Assembly: GCF_013401555.1 (NCBI RefSeq)
Contig: NZ_CP058552.1
Coordinates: 682,001 to 746,000 of the forward strand
Origin: Paenibacillus sp. E222
Lineage (GTDB): Bacteria; Bacillota; Bacilli; Paenibacillales; Paenibacillaceae
Length of the DNA stretch: 64,000 nucleotides
Direction: 5' to 3'
Shown here: positions 27,187-35,277 of the stretch, piece by piece
Layout of the letters: every line of letters begins with the position of its first letter
How positions within the stretch are numbered: position 1 is the stretch's first letter
Program-made: the position numbers and the translations under genes
Notes under the pieces: generated by a model
Database searches by the model: none
Told to the model about the DNA's origin: nothing
The model's input: only the letters and a program-made list of their open reading frames with translations

Positions 27187-27228
27187 CGGATATCCCTCCA
27201 TAAAAGTTCAGATTTGGTGATAGGCCTT

Positions 27229-27261
27229 ATCCTAAGGCAATTGTGTTACATCAGTATGACA
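27229..27261 (-). promoter_or_regulatory. Direct-repeat activator site and promoter of the PseB-murG-like operon
   Basis: The minus strand reads TGTCAT-N5-TGTAAC (27245-27261), then 10 bp, then TAGGAT (27229-27234) as -10 box. The same element, at the same distance, precedes the regulator operon at 29410-29442. The 11-bp periodicity is typical of OmpR/PhoB-family response regulators. Confidence 0.65.
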
Positions 27262-27321
27262 GGGGAACAATTGGCTTTTCCCAACGTTAACAAGCTCTAA
27301 TTCAGGTTGCTTCTCACACAC

Positions 27322-27346
27322 AAAAAAACCACCATTTGCATGGCGG
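27322..27346 (-). terminator. Terminator of the sensor kinase gene
   Basis: On the minus strand CCGCCAT-GCAA-ATGGTGG is followed by TTTTTTT, eight bases after the kinase stop. Confidence 0.85.
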
Positions 27347-27354
27347 CTCCTTCA

Positions 27355-28740
27355 TTAACGTTGTATTAAAGGTAAAGAAAAATAAAACATAACTTTTCCA
27401 TCGGCTACGCTAAGGCCATAGTCGGCATGGTGATTCTCCAGAATCGTCTGGGCAATAGACAAGCCCAGTCCCGTCCCGCTAAACTTTTTGCTGCGCGAAC
27501 TATCCATTACATAGAAGGGCTCCCAAACCTGATCCCACTGTTCATGCTCTTCCTTATCCGTTTCATTGGCGATACCGAAATATGCCGCTTCCTCTTTCAG
27601 TTCAAGTGTAATGGTTATTCGGTCACCGCTTGTATATTTCACCGCGTTGGTCATCCAATTGTGCAGAACAGACTCCAGCTTTCGTCGATCAGCCAGCACC
27701 CAGGTCTCGGCAGTCCATCCATCCTCCACTTCCACATGCAAGCCATGCTGCTGAAATACGGTTTCATAGGTATGAAGGGTCTCCGTGAGCAGTTGGCGAA
27801 GATCAACGGGTTCAACATCATATACTTCAGCCTGTAATCGGGATAGCTCCAAGAGACGGTCAATTAAACCAGCCAGCTCATCGCTCTGTTGCTCGATTAC
27901 CCCAGCATAGGTTCCGTCATCCAGGCCATCCTGAATACCAGAGGCATAGACTCGAATCAGGGAGAGCGGTGTTTTCAATTCATGCGAGATATCCGAGATG
28001 AACGTTCGCAGATTGGCGTTTTTCATTTCCAAAGAATGTTGCGCTTGCTGCAATTTGTCGCTCATCACATTGATGCTGCGTCCTAAAGACTCAATCTCAT
28101 CACCTGTCTTTATATCAACCTTCGCGAACGATAAATTGGAAATGGCTTCAGCCGTTTCGCTTAGTTTTGCGAGCGGTTTAACAATCCGGGCAGTATACAA
28201 CACGGAAAGCAGGATAAGCAACAGCAGCATGCCGAGCCATATGTACGCGTTGAACTGATTAATAATTCGAATCGTCTCCGCTGAATGGGAGATGGATTCG
28301 CCGACAGCAAACACAGAATCCCCCACCTTCACAAAGTTCACGAGAAAGCTTGATTTCAACTTGGTCTGATCATAGAATTTATTAACCCGGGCACCCTCAC
28401 GCAGCGCAGAAATACTCTCCTCTGTCAGCCAAAATTTACTGAGGGCAATCCCCTTGCGGTTATATTGAAATAACAATTGATCGTTAATATCATTCACGCT
28501 ATCCTTCAACGAAGCATAAGCGATAGCGACCTCGTATTGCCTTTCAAGGCCCTCAATCCGTGGCAGCTGAACGCCATGTTCTGAAGCAGAGATTTCAGTC
28601 GTTAACTCGGCCAATTTCTGCTTTTTTTGATACAAAAAATAGCTAGGCAGGAAAAACGTATTGACGATAAAGGATAGGAAAAAGACAACACACAATGCAC
28701 CGATAATACGCACGAGCAGTTTTCGGGTCAGTTTACTCAT
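27355..28740 (-). CDS. Two-component sensor histidine kinase, VanS-like
   Basis: Membrane sensor kinase of 461 residues. Helix 1 is about residues 11-33, an extracellular domain of about 130 residues follows, helix 2 is about 166-188, then HAMP, HisKA with ISDISHELKTPLSLIRV (phospho-His), an N-box LHNWMTNAVKYT, and a G2 box SGTGLGLSIAQTI. The signal is unknown; the extracellular part shows no recognised fold. It overlaps its response regulator gene by 8 bp and is followed by a terminator. Confidence 0.9.
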   Translation of the reverse strand: MSKLTRKLLVRIIGALCVVFFLSFIVNTFFLPSYFLYQKKQKLAELTTEISASEHGVQLPRIEGLERQYEVAIAYASLKDSVNDINDQLLFQYNRKGIALSKFWLTEESISALREGARVNKFYDQTKLKSSFLVNFVKVGDSVFAVGESISHSAETIRIINQFNAYIWLGMLLLLILLSVLYTARIVKPLAKLSETAEAISNLSFAKVDIKTGDEIESLGRSINVMSDKLQQAQHSLEMKNANLRTFISDISHELKTPLSLIRVYASGIQDGLDDGTYAGVIEQQSDELAGLIDRLLELSRLQAEVYDVEPVDLRQLLTETLHTYETVFQQHGLHVEVEDGWTAETWVLADRRKLESVLHNWMTNAVKYTSGDRITITLELKEEAAYFGIANETDKEEHEQWDQVWEPFYVMDSSRSKKFSGTGLGLSIAQTILENHHADYGLSVADGKVMFYFSLPLIQR

Positions 28741-29380
28741 TTTGATCCTCTAGGCAGTAGCCCATTCCCCGGTACGTTTTGATCGAATCTTCTCCAATTT
28801 TCTCACGCAGTCTGCGAATATGAGTGTCTACGGTGCGTTCCTCGCCAAAATAATCGAAACCCCACACCTGATCCAGCAAAATTTTACGGGTTACGATCTG
28901 CCCCTTATTCATTCCCAGAACCTTCATTAATTCAAATTCCTTATGGGTAGCCCCTACATCTACTCCACGACGATAGATCTTCTGGCCTTCCAGATCGACG
29001 GTCAGTTCTCCCACCATGATCTTGGAGGATAGTTGCAGCAGCTTCTTTACACGCAACAGAAGGATACGCGAATCAAACGGCTTGCGCAGATAATCATCCG
29101 CCCCGGCCTTCAAGGCAACAAACTCATCATCCGATTCCCCTTTGGCTGTCAGCAGCAGTACCTTCGCCCGACTCGTACGCTTGATTTCCCGGCACACCTC
29201 GACACCGCTGCGACCTGGCATCATCCAATCCAAAACCGCCAAATCGATTTGATTATTATAAAAAAGATTCAGGGCTGCTTCCCCATCCTCGGCCAAAAGC
29301 ACTTGAAAGCCCTCTTTAACGAAATAGGCTTTTAATATTTGCAGCATCAGCGGCTCATCATCCGCGAGCAGCAGGTTCAT
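28733..29380 (-). CDS. Response regulator, OmpR/VanR family
   Basis: DNA-binding regulator of 215 residues. The receiver domain has acidic pair DD7-8, phospho-acceptor Asp51 (VLDWMMPG), Thr in LLLTAKGE and Lys in LRKPF. The C-terminal winged helix ends in ERTVDTHIRRLREKIGEDSIKTYRGMGYCLE. AAAGGAGG precedes the ATG. It forms an operon with the sensor kinase. Its own promoter contains the same direct-repeat element as the PseB-murG-like operon, implying autoregulation. Confidence 0.93.
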   Translation of the reverse strand: MNLLLADDEPLMLQILKAYFVKEGFQVLLAEDGEAALNLFYNNQIDLAVLDWMMPGRSGVEVCREIKRTSRAKVLLLTAKGESDDEFVALKAGADDYLRKPFDSRILLLRVKKLLQLSSKIMVGELTVDLEGQKIYRRGVDVGATHKEFELMKVLGMNKGQIVTRKILLDQVWGFDYFGEERTVDTHIRRLREKIGEDSIKTYRGMGYCLEDQNE

Positions 29381-29409
29381 AACTGCGCCTCCTTTCCAAA
29401 CTGGATTCT

Positions 29410-29442
29410 ACTATACAATCTGTACGTTACAGCTGTGTGACA
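29410..29442 (-). promoter_or_regulatory. Direct-repeat activator site and promoter of the regulator-kinase operon
   Basis: The minus strand reads TGTCAC-N5-TGTAAC (29426-29442), then 10 bp, then TATAGT (29410-29415). Compared over 17 bases with 27245-27261, 14 positions are identical. Confidence 0.65.
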
Positions 29443-29540
29443 TACCCTTCTGGTTTGGCCACTTTCCACATCCTATACTGCGGCCTCCGTAACACAAAAG
29501 CGCTGAACACTCTTCACTGGTCCCAACATCACAGGCAAAA

Positions 29541-29569
29541 CAAAAAGAAACCCCGAAACAGGGTTCCCT
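29541..29569 (-). terminator. Terminator of serS
   Basis: On the minus strand GAACCCTGTTTCGGGGTTTC forms a short stem with a bulge, followed by TTTTTG. It is about 30 bp after the serS stop. Confidence 0.7.
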
Positions 29570-29598
29570 TTTGTTTCTCAGTACAGCTTGTAATCCTT

Positions 29599-30897
29599 TT
29601 AAATCTCTTCATCTTCGTGCGGCAAAACCAAATATTCGGCACCGCCCATATAAGGCTGAAGTGCGGCTGGAATACGAATGCTTCCATCCGCCTGCTGATG
29701 ATTCTCCAGCAATGGAATCAGAATGCGTGGCGAAGCCACAGCCGTATTGTTCAACGTATGGCAGTATGCAAGCTTGCCTTGGGCATCGCGACAACGAATA
29801 TTCGAACGACGAGCCTGGAAATCATGCAGATTCGACGACGAATGTGTCTCCCCGTACGCATTGCGGCTTGGCATCCAGGTCTCAATATCGTACTGTTTGT
29901 ACGTTTTCTGCGACATATCCCCTGTACACACAGCCACCACGCGATAAGGCAGTTCCAGCAATTGCAATAATTCCTCGGCGTGTCCCGTAATTTCCTGCAG
30001 CATTCGCTCCGATTCTTTCGCATCCGGTGCACAGAGAATGACTTGTTCCACTTTGGCAAATTGATGCACCCGGTACAATCCGCGTACGTCCCGCCCGCCT
30101 GAGCCAACCTCACTGCGGAAACATGTCGATGTGGCAGCCAGCTTGATTGGCTCCTGCACATCCACAATCTCATCCGCATAATACGAAACCAGCGGCACTT
30201 CCGATGTTCCCACCAGCCACTTGTTCTCGCCTTGTAATTCATAGACCTGATCCCTCCCTGTGGGGAAGAACCCCGTGTTCAAAAGGGTATTCTCCCTCAC
30301 CATCAGAGGAACTTCCATTGGCGTAAATCCATGCTTCAGCAGCAGATCAAGCGCAAGTTGCTGTACAGCCCGGTGCAGGAGCAGCCCTGCTCCTTTGAGC
30401 ACATAGCTTCGTGTTCCGCCGATTTTCACCCCACGTGGGATGTCGATTAGATCATGCCGTTCACCGAGTTCCACGTGATCCTTGGCCTCATAATCGAATA
30501 CCGGCAGCTCACCCACACGTCTCAGCTCCACATTATCCTCATCCGATACGCCCAATGGCGTATCCGGCGATACAACATTGGGTACCAACCATTGCAGCCT
30601 TGTCACTTCCTCCTGCACAACGGCAAGCTTGGCTTCAACATGCGCCAACTGATCATTCAGCTGTTTCACCTGTCCCCTTAAACCCTCGGCTTGCTCACGC
30701 TCACCAGCTTGCATCAGTCTGCCGATATCCGCAGATAACGAATTACGTACTCTACGCCCTTCTTCCGTTTCCAGTAAAAGAGCTCTGCGCTCTTCGTCCC
30801 GTTCCAACAATTCGCGAATACTGATATCCATTCTCTTGCCGACTGCCGCAGCTTGCACCTCTTCTGCATGCTCCCGAATCCACTTCATTTCCAACAT
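29599..30897 (-). CDS. serS: Seryl-tRNA synthetase
   Basis: Class II tRNA synthetase of about 432 residues charging tRNA-Ser. An N-terminal coiled-coil tRNA-binding arm (about residues 20-105, with ERDEERRALLLETEEGRRVRNSLSADIGRLM) precedes the catalytic domain. Motif 2 is STCFRSEVGSGGRDVRGLYRVHQFAKVE and motif 3 is NNTAVASPRILIPLLENHQ. Start taken at ATG 30897 (MLEMKWIREHAEEV), with AAAGGAG upstream; the longer frame runs into the T-box. T-box control ties expression to uncharged tRNA-Ser. Confidence 0.95.
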   Translation of the reverse strand: MLEMKWIREHAEEVQAAAVGKRMDISIRELLERDEERRALLLETEEGRRVRNSLSADIGRLMQAGEREQAEGLRGQVKQLNDQLAHVEAKLAVVQEEVTRLQWLVPNVVSPDTPLGVSDEDNVELRRVGELPVFDYEAKDHVELGERHDLIDIPRGVKIGGTRSYVLKGAGLLLHRAVQQLALDLLLKHGFTPMEVPLMVRENTLLNTGFFPTGRDQVYELQGENKWLVGTSEVPLVSYYADEIVDVQEPIKLAATSTCFRSEVGSGGRDVRGLYRVHQFAKVEQVILCAPDAKESERMLQEITGHAEELLQLLELPYRVVAVCTGDMSQKTYKQYDIETWMPSRNAYGETHSSSNLHDFQARRSNIRCRDAQGKLAYCHTLNNTAVASPRILIPLLENHQQADGSIRIPAALQPYMGGAEYLVLPHEDEEI

Positions 30898-30919
30898 GGT
30901 CACCGTCTCCTTTGGCTGT

Positions 30920-31127
30920 AAAAATACAAAGAGCGCCCTCATCCCTTGGGACGAGGAGCGCTCTGCTCGCGGTGCCACCCAACTTGCTGAACCAGAATAT
31001 TCTGATTCGGCCTCTTGGTCCGCGATAACGGGCGGTTCCGGTTAACTTGGGGAATGGTTCGCTCCCCTGGCGAAAACGCCTCCGAGTTGGATGCTCTTCA
31101 ACGGCATGGTCCGATCTGTAATTGTTG
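30920..31127 (-). ncRNA. T-box leader of serS
   Basis: The T-box sequence GGGTGGCACCGCG (30968-30980 complement) is exact. It is followed by a terminator GAGCGCTCCTCGTCCC/GGGATGAGGGCGCTC with a T-tail (30920-30963), which the T-box bulge pairing would disrupt when uncharged tRNA binds. The specifier triplet in stem I could not be assigned with confidence. Confidence 0.92.
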
Positions 31128-31133
31128 TTTTTC

Positions 31134-31163
31134 AGTATATACGATCTTTAGCCTCCATTGCAA
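31134..31163 (-). promoter_or_regulatory. Candidate promoter of the serS T-box transcript
   Basis: TTGCAA (31158-31163), an 18-bp spacer and TATACT (31134-31139) on the minus strand, placed just before the leader. Confidence 0.5.
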
Positions 31164-31278
31164 GTTATCCGTGCATACCCTTACATGTCCTGTTATGATA
31201 GAGATTGTTTGTTTTTAGGAAATGCTCCTGAATGGCAGACTTACTACATAACATAATATCTAGAAGGAGTTTTTCTTC

Positions 31279-32514
31279 ATGAGAAAATTGCTTTGGATTG
31301 GATGCTTGTCCTATTTCCTCATCGGACTTGCCCACGTCGTTCTCGGCTCCATCCTGCCCGTTGCTCTTGAACATTATGGCAAGGATTATAGTCAGGGAGG
31401 CACGCTGATATTTGCCCAATTTGCCGGGTTCCTGGGTGGTGTACTGTTATCTCCATGGTTGAATAAACGCTTCGGGAAACGAGGCGGTCTATTAATTGCT
31501 GCAGCTCTGCTCTGCATTGCAGAGTTATCCTATATGCTGCTGCCTCCTTGGGGCTGGATGTTCGTCATTGCACCTGCAGCCGGATTTGGATTTGGCATGA
31601 TCGAGGCTGTCATCGGTACAATTATCATTGCAGCAATTAAAGATAATACGGCGGTTGCCATGAGCCGACTTGAAGTGTTATTTGGTATCGGCGCCATGGT
31701 CATGCCGCTCATTGCCAGCGGTCTGATTTCTGCAGAGTACTGGCGCATGTCGTTCCTCGTGGTTGCCGTCTGTGCAGCGATGACTTTTATCTTCTGGGCC
31801 AAAAGTTCATTCGGTGAGCTGGACAACGAGCTGAGTCGACGCAGCTCAGACCAGACTCCTGTACACACTCAAGCTGCTGAATTGCCAAATGGAACGAATC
31901 CTGAAGACATTAAACCAACTCGTTCAACCTATCACGGCCGTAATTTGGCTCTTCTGTCTTTATTTGTTTTATTTTTCTTTCTCTATGTCGGCACTGAAAT
32001 GAGCCTTGCCAACTTCATGCCAGCCATTCTGATTGAGAAAATGAACATGAAGGAAGCAGGTGCTGCACTTAGTGTTACCTGCTTCTGGATCGCCATGTCC
32101 GTTGGACGACTGTTTGCCGGATATATTGCGGAGAAATTCCAATATCGCGTCTACGTTCTGTACAGTTGCCTTGCAGCAGTTGTGCTGCTGATGATCTTTC
32201 CTTTTACCAACCAGATCTGGTCGGCATTTCTGATCATTCTGTTGCTCGGGCTCGCATTATCTGGTGTATTCTCCATTGCCCTCGTCTTCGCCAGCAAAAT
32301 GCTGCCTGGAACAGAAGAATCAACGCCCAGCATCCTGATTGCGTCAGGTGGGGTTGGTGGTGCCATTCTGCCTTTGGTTACAGGCTGGAGTCTGGACCAT
32401 CTGGAGGTTAACCAGTCCGCATGGATGCTTGCCATTTTTGCAGTTGGTCTGCTGATGATCAGCGTGATTGCGTATCAATGGCAGAACAAACATGTGGTCG
32501 ATACAGTGACTTAA
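31279..32514 (+). CDS. MFS transporter similar to glucose permease GlcP
   Basis: Twelve-helix major facilitator of 411 residues with a cytoplasmic loop at about 185-215. Stretches such as FAQFAGFLGGVLLSPWLNKRFGKRGG and MSRLEVLFGIGAMVMPLI resemble the fucose-galactose-glucose/H+ symporter group and Bacillus GlcP. Sugar substrate is inferred. AGAAGGAG precedes the ATG. Monocistronic, followed by a terminator, and transcribed away from serS. Confidence 0.78.
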   Translation: MRKLLWIGCLSYFLIGLAHVVLGSILPVALEHYGKDYSQGGTLIFAQFAGFLGGVLLSPWLNKRFGKRGGLLIAAALLCIAELSYMLLPPWGWMFVIAPAAGFGFGMIEAVIGTIIIAAIKDNTAVAMSRLEVLFGIGAMVMPLIASGLISAEYWRMSFLVVAVCAAMTFIFWAKSSFGELDNELSRRSSDQTPVHTQAAELPNGTNPEDIKPTRSTYHGRNLALLSLFVLFFFLYVGTEMSLANFMPAILIEKMNMKEAGAALSVTCFWIAMSVGRLFAGYIAEKFQYRVYVLYSCLAAVVLLMIFPFTNQIWSAFLIILLLGLALSGVFSIALVFASKMLPGTEESTPSILIASGGVGGAILPLVTGWSLDHLEVNQSAWMLAIFAVGLLMISVIAYQWQNKHVVDTVT

Positions 32515-32581
32515 CAGTTATGTGTCGAGGCAGACCTGAGAATTAGAATCAGAAATAGAATACCTATTATAGAGATTGAGA

Positions 32582-32614
32582 TGTCCACCGCCATGAATTG
32601 GCGGTGGACATTTT
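32582..32614 (+). terminator. Terminator of the GlcP-like gene
   Basis: TGTCCACCGCC and GGCGGTGGACA form an 11-bp perfect stem followed by TTTT. Confidence 0.88.
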
Positions 32615-32624
32615 GTTGTAGCGT

Positions 32625-32845
32625 TATTCTGTTCTAACGAACCTGGTACACGCTATTCATCTCCATTTCTGCATGTTTGAAATCTAACGAATCCTAGAGA
32701 CGTTATTCTAGATAATTAGCTCCAAATCAAGGTCTCGTTGCAGTTTCTTAGCATAATAACGCCGCTGAGATTCGTTAGATTTTTCATTCCTTAAAAACCG
32801 GCCTAATAAGATGTTCTCGATTCGTTAGCGCTGTAATCATGGTAG
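32625..32845. repeat. Cluster of CTAACGAA repeats
   Basis: Four copies of a motif built on CTAACGAA(T)C occur in 32635-32842: two direct (TCTAACGAACCTGG and TCTAACGAATCCTAG) and two inverted (GAGATTCGTTAGATTT and CTCGATTCGTTAGCG). Most are followed or preceded by CGTTATT or CGCTATT at a similar distance. The two-forward/two-reverse order could fold into a cruciform. No ORF is supported. Confidence 0.7.
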
Positions 32846-32868
32846 AAAGTGTCCTACCTTTGCCTCAG

Positions 32869-32890
32869 ATCACCTTTCATTGAAGGTGAT
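32869..32890. repeat. Short inverted repeat downstream of the DUF2798 gene
   Basis: ATCACCTT-TCATTG-AAGGTGAT, an 8-bp perfect stem without a T-tail, about 70 bp past the DUF2798 stop. Confidence 0.55.
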
Positions 32891-32963
32891 CATACGATCT
32901 ATTTATTTGCACAAGATTGCCCAGGAAATACTTTCAGGTGCTCTAAATCGGAACTAACGTTAT

Positions 32964-33461
32964 TTAGGTTGAAGGGACTACACTCCCCTTATCCTTAATG
33001 AATTTACCGAACACATATCGAACGAGTGGTCCCAGAATAATGATTTGGTAAGGAAGCGCCAGGCTGAAATTACGAGCAATCGTATGAAGATACGTATTTA
33101 GTACGGATGCTCTACTTAACTGATTCGCAAGATAAGCAGAAATCATTCCGTATAAGGACATGATCAGAACCATCCCAATGACCATGAAAAATGACATAGC
33201 GAGCACACCCAAAATTTTATTGGATTTGTCAAAAGGTAAGGAAAATGCAATTTTTCTCGCTACAGGTCCAACAATGAAGGACTCCACCAGAAACGCAATG
33301 ATAAAACACAATATGAATTGAAGCAGTATATCTAGCGCGGACATCTTGCTCAATAACCCATTGTGCCATAAATTGAAAGTCATCATGACGATGACCATTC
33401 CTGTGCACATCATCATTCCAAAAACAATCTGTTCTTTCTTTGTCGTTGGCAAATCTCTCAT
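32964..33461 (-). CDS. DUF2798 family membrane protein
   Basis: Membrane protein of 165 residues with four predicted helices arranged as two similar halves: EQIVFGMMMCTGMVIVMMTFNLW and LGVLAMSFFMVIGMVLIMSLYG each precede a second helix. This internal duplication is typical of two tandem DUF2798 units. Function unknown. It stands alone between two oppositely directed genes. Confidence 0.75.
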   Translation of the reverse strand: MRDLPTTKKEQIVFGMMMCTGMVIVMMTFNLWHNGLLSKMSALDILLQFILCFIIAFLVESFIVGPVARKIAFSLPFDKSNKILGVLAMSFFMVIGMVLIMSLYGMISAYLANQLSRASVLNTYLHTIARNFSLALPYQIIILGPLVRYVFGKFIKDKGSVVPST

Positions 33462-33643
33462 CCTCTCTGTTTACCTTCGTAATTATAGAGATGATGAAGC
33501 CTTCCTCATAAGTGAACATTCTGTGAACAATTATAATTTTCCCAAATTAAAAATCGGATTTGACAACCCCGTAGTACAGCCCTATGATATCCCTTAAAAT
33601 GGTAGAAAAGATCCACTGCATATTTAAAGGAGGATTTTTGATT

Positions 33644-34030
33644 ATGAGTTTTCAAAAGCGCATTGACCACGTCGGCATTGCCGTTCGCGATCTGGAGACC
33701 ACGCTGCGTTTCTACACGGAGATTGTTGGTCTTGAATTGAAAGACCGGGTAACCCATACCAACGGTGTCATTCAGCTCGCCTTTCTCGGCTTCAACGGAA
33801 GCGATGAGACCGAGATTGAGTTGATTCAGGGATACAGCGACAAGCTGCCTTCCGAAGGTACGGTGCACCACTTTGCCATCCATGTCGATGACCTTGAGGC
33901 CGAGTATAACCGCATTAAAGAAACCGAGGCCGAGTTTATTGATGGAGAGATGATTACACTGCCTAACGGTTACCGTTATTTCTTCATCTATGGACCTGAA
34001 AAGGAATGGATTGAGTTCTTCCAGCGCTAA
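33644..34030 (+). CDS. Glyoxalase/VOC family protein
   Basis: Protein of 128 residues with the vicinal oxygen chelate fold. RIDHVGIAVRDLETTLRFYTEIVGL provides the first metal His, VHHFAIHVDDLEAEY the second, and EKEWIEFFQ the C-terminal Glu. It could be a lactoylglutathione-lyase-like or methylmalonyl-CoA epimerase-like enzyme; substrate unknown. ATG 33644 has AAAGGAGG upstream. The following epimerase gene starts 18 bp after its stop. Confidence 0.85.
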   Translation: MSFQKRIDHVGIAVRDLETTLRFYTEIVGLELKDRVTHTNGVIQLAFLGFNGSDETEIELIQGYSDKLPSEGTVHHFAIHVDDLEAEYNRIKETEAEFIDGEMITLPNGYRYFFIYGPEKEWIEFFQR

Positions 34031-34048
34031 AAATTGGAGCTGATTTTT

Positions 34049-34804
34049 ATGAACATTTTAATTACCGGTGCAGCCGGAAAAATTGGACGTGACGTGTCCC
34101 AACACTTGTCAGAAGCATTTCACCTGCGACTAACAGATTTGAATATCGACAGACTGCATACGTATCAAGGGACAGACCATGAGATCATGACACTGGATGT
34201 GACAGATCCCGAAGCCTGTCAGCACGCTTGCGAAGGCATGGATGTGGTTGTACATCTGGCGGGAGATCCTTCCCCGCATGCCGGATTCTATGAATCGTTG
34301 TTGGACATCAATATCAAAGGTACATTTAATGTATTCCGTGCAGCCAAGGACCAAGGTGTGCAAAGAGTCATTCTGGCAAGCAGTGCACAGACGATCGAGG
34401 GGTATCCCATTGATGCTCAGGTCTATCCAGACATGCCGACACGCCCACGGAATTTGTACGGGGTTAGCAAATGTTTTGGAGAATCGCTTGCTTCCTATTT
34501 TGCGTATACCGAAGGTTTACAAAGTGTTGCAATACGTATCGGTGCATATGATGATTTTCAACCGGATGGACCCGTGCTGGAGGCAAGGGATATGAGCGCG
34601 TATATTAGTCCGGCTGACTTGTGTAATTTGATGTTCAAAGCAATTACAGCTACAGAGCTGGAGCCCTTCACCATACTGCATGGGATCTCGAATAATAAGT
34701 TTAAACGGTTGAATCTGGAAGCCACTCAGAAACAGGTAGGCTATGACCCGAAATCCGATGCTTTTGCACTCAGTCAGATTTCCTTATATGATTCGCCACG
34801 ATAA
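34049..34804 (+). CDS. NAD-dependent epimerase/dehydratase (uronate dehydrogenase-like)
   Basis: Extended short-chain dehydrogenase of about 251 residues. NAD-binding GAAGKIGRDV at the N-terminus, VVHLAGDPSP, then SSAQTIEG and YGVSK (Tyr and Lys of the active site). The AGDP and DFQPDGP-type segments resemble uronate dehydrogenases, but substrate is inferred only. ATG 34049 follows GGAG at about nine bases. Forms a two-gene unit with the VOC protein; ends at a strong terminator. Confidence 0.8.
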   Translation: MNILITGAAGKIGRDVSQHLSEAFHLRLTDLNIDRLHTYQGTDHEIMTLDVTDPEACQHACEGMDVVVHLAGDPSPHAGFYESLLDINIKGTFNVFRAAKDQGVQRVILASSAQTIEGYPIDAQVYPDMPTRPRNLYGVSKCFGESLASYFAYTEGLQSVAIRIGAYDDFQPDGPVLEARDMSAYISPADLCNLMFKAITATELEPFTILHGISNNKFKRLNLEATQKQVGYDPKSDAFALSQISLYDSPR

Positions 34805-34825
34805 TTGTTGAAAATCACACATCTT

Positions 34826-34861
34826 AACAGGCTGTTATACATATGTATAACGGCCTGTTTG
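34826..34861 (+). terminator. Terminator of the VOC-epimerase unit
   Basis: AACAGGC-T-GTTATAC and GTATAAC-G-GCCTGTT form a 15-bp stem with an ATAT loop, followed by T's. Confidence 0.85.
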
Positions 34862-34895
34862 ATAACTTCATACGTGTCCCCATCCAGTTCCTGAC

Positions 34896-34924
34896 TGGAC
34901 ATGCATAGGCCTCTGGCCTATAAT
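34896..34924 (+). promoter_or_regulatory. Promoter of the thiamine-transport operon
   Basis: TGGACA (34896-34901), a 17-bp spacer and a perfect TATAAT (34919-34924), about 30 bp before the TPP aptamer. Confidence 0.7.
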
Positions 34925-34954
34925 TACACATAGTAATGCCCGTAACTTCATAGT

Positions 34955-35052
34955 TTCCCAGGGGAGTCGGAATAGGCCGGCTGAGAGTGTATCCCACCAA
35001 GATACTGACCCTTAGACCTGATCTGGATCATGCCAGCGTAGGAATCGGAGTA
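34955..35052 (+). ncRNA. TPP (thi-box) riboswitch
   Basis: Conserved thi-box elements appear in order: AGGGGAGTC-like 5' strand (CCAGGGGAGTCGG), GGCTGAGAGT, GACCCTTAGACCTGATCTGGAT and ATGCCAGCGTAGGGAA-like 3' end (ATGCCAGCGTAGGAA). A terminator follows at 35105-35132, so thiamine pyrophosphate should shut off the importer genes. Confidence 0.95.
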
Positions 35053-35104
35053 TATCGAATTGGCCCAGCCTCTTTGCTGAGTGCCACATCTCTAACGCCT
35101 GCAC

Positions 35105-35132
35105 GCGTCCCGGATTAACGGGGCGCTTTTTT
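35105..35132 (+). terminator. Riboswitch-controlled terminator of the thiamine operon
   Basis: GCGTCCCG-GATTAA-CGGGGCGC followed by TTTTTT, 50 bp after the TPP aptamer. Confidence 0.85.
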
Positions 35133-35277
35133 AATGTTCTTTTATATAGCCAGAGAGCTAAAAAAAATGACGTCATCCGGATCATAGCTGGTATAAATCT
35201 GTCGATTTATGCAAGATGCTTGGATATGAAGCCAAGGAGTACCCCGTGCCACTGGCCGGACAACATGAAGGAGAGAA

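Noticed and set aside
30898-30978. 27-codon N-terminal extension of serS
   Set aside because: It lies in the T-box terminator and antiterminator region.
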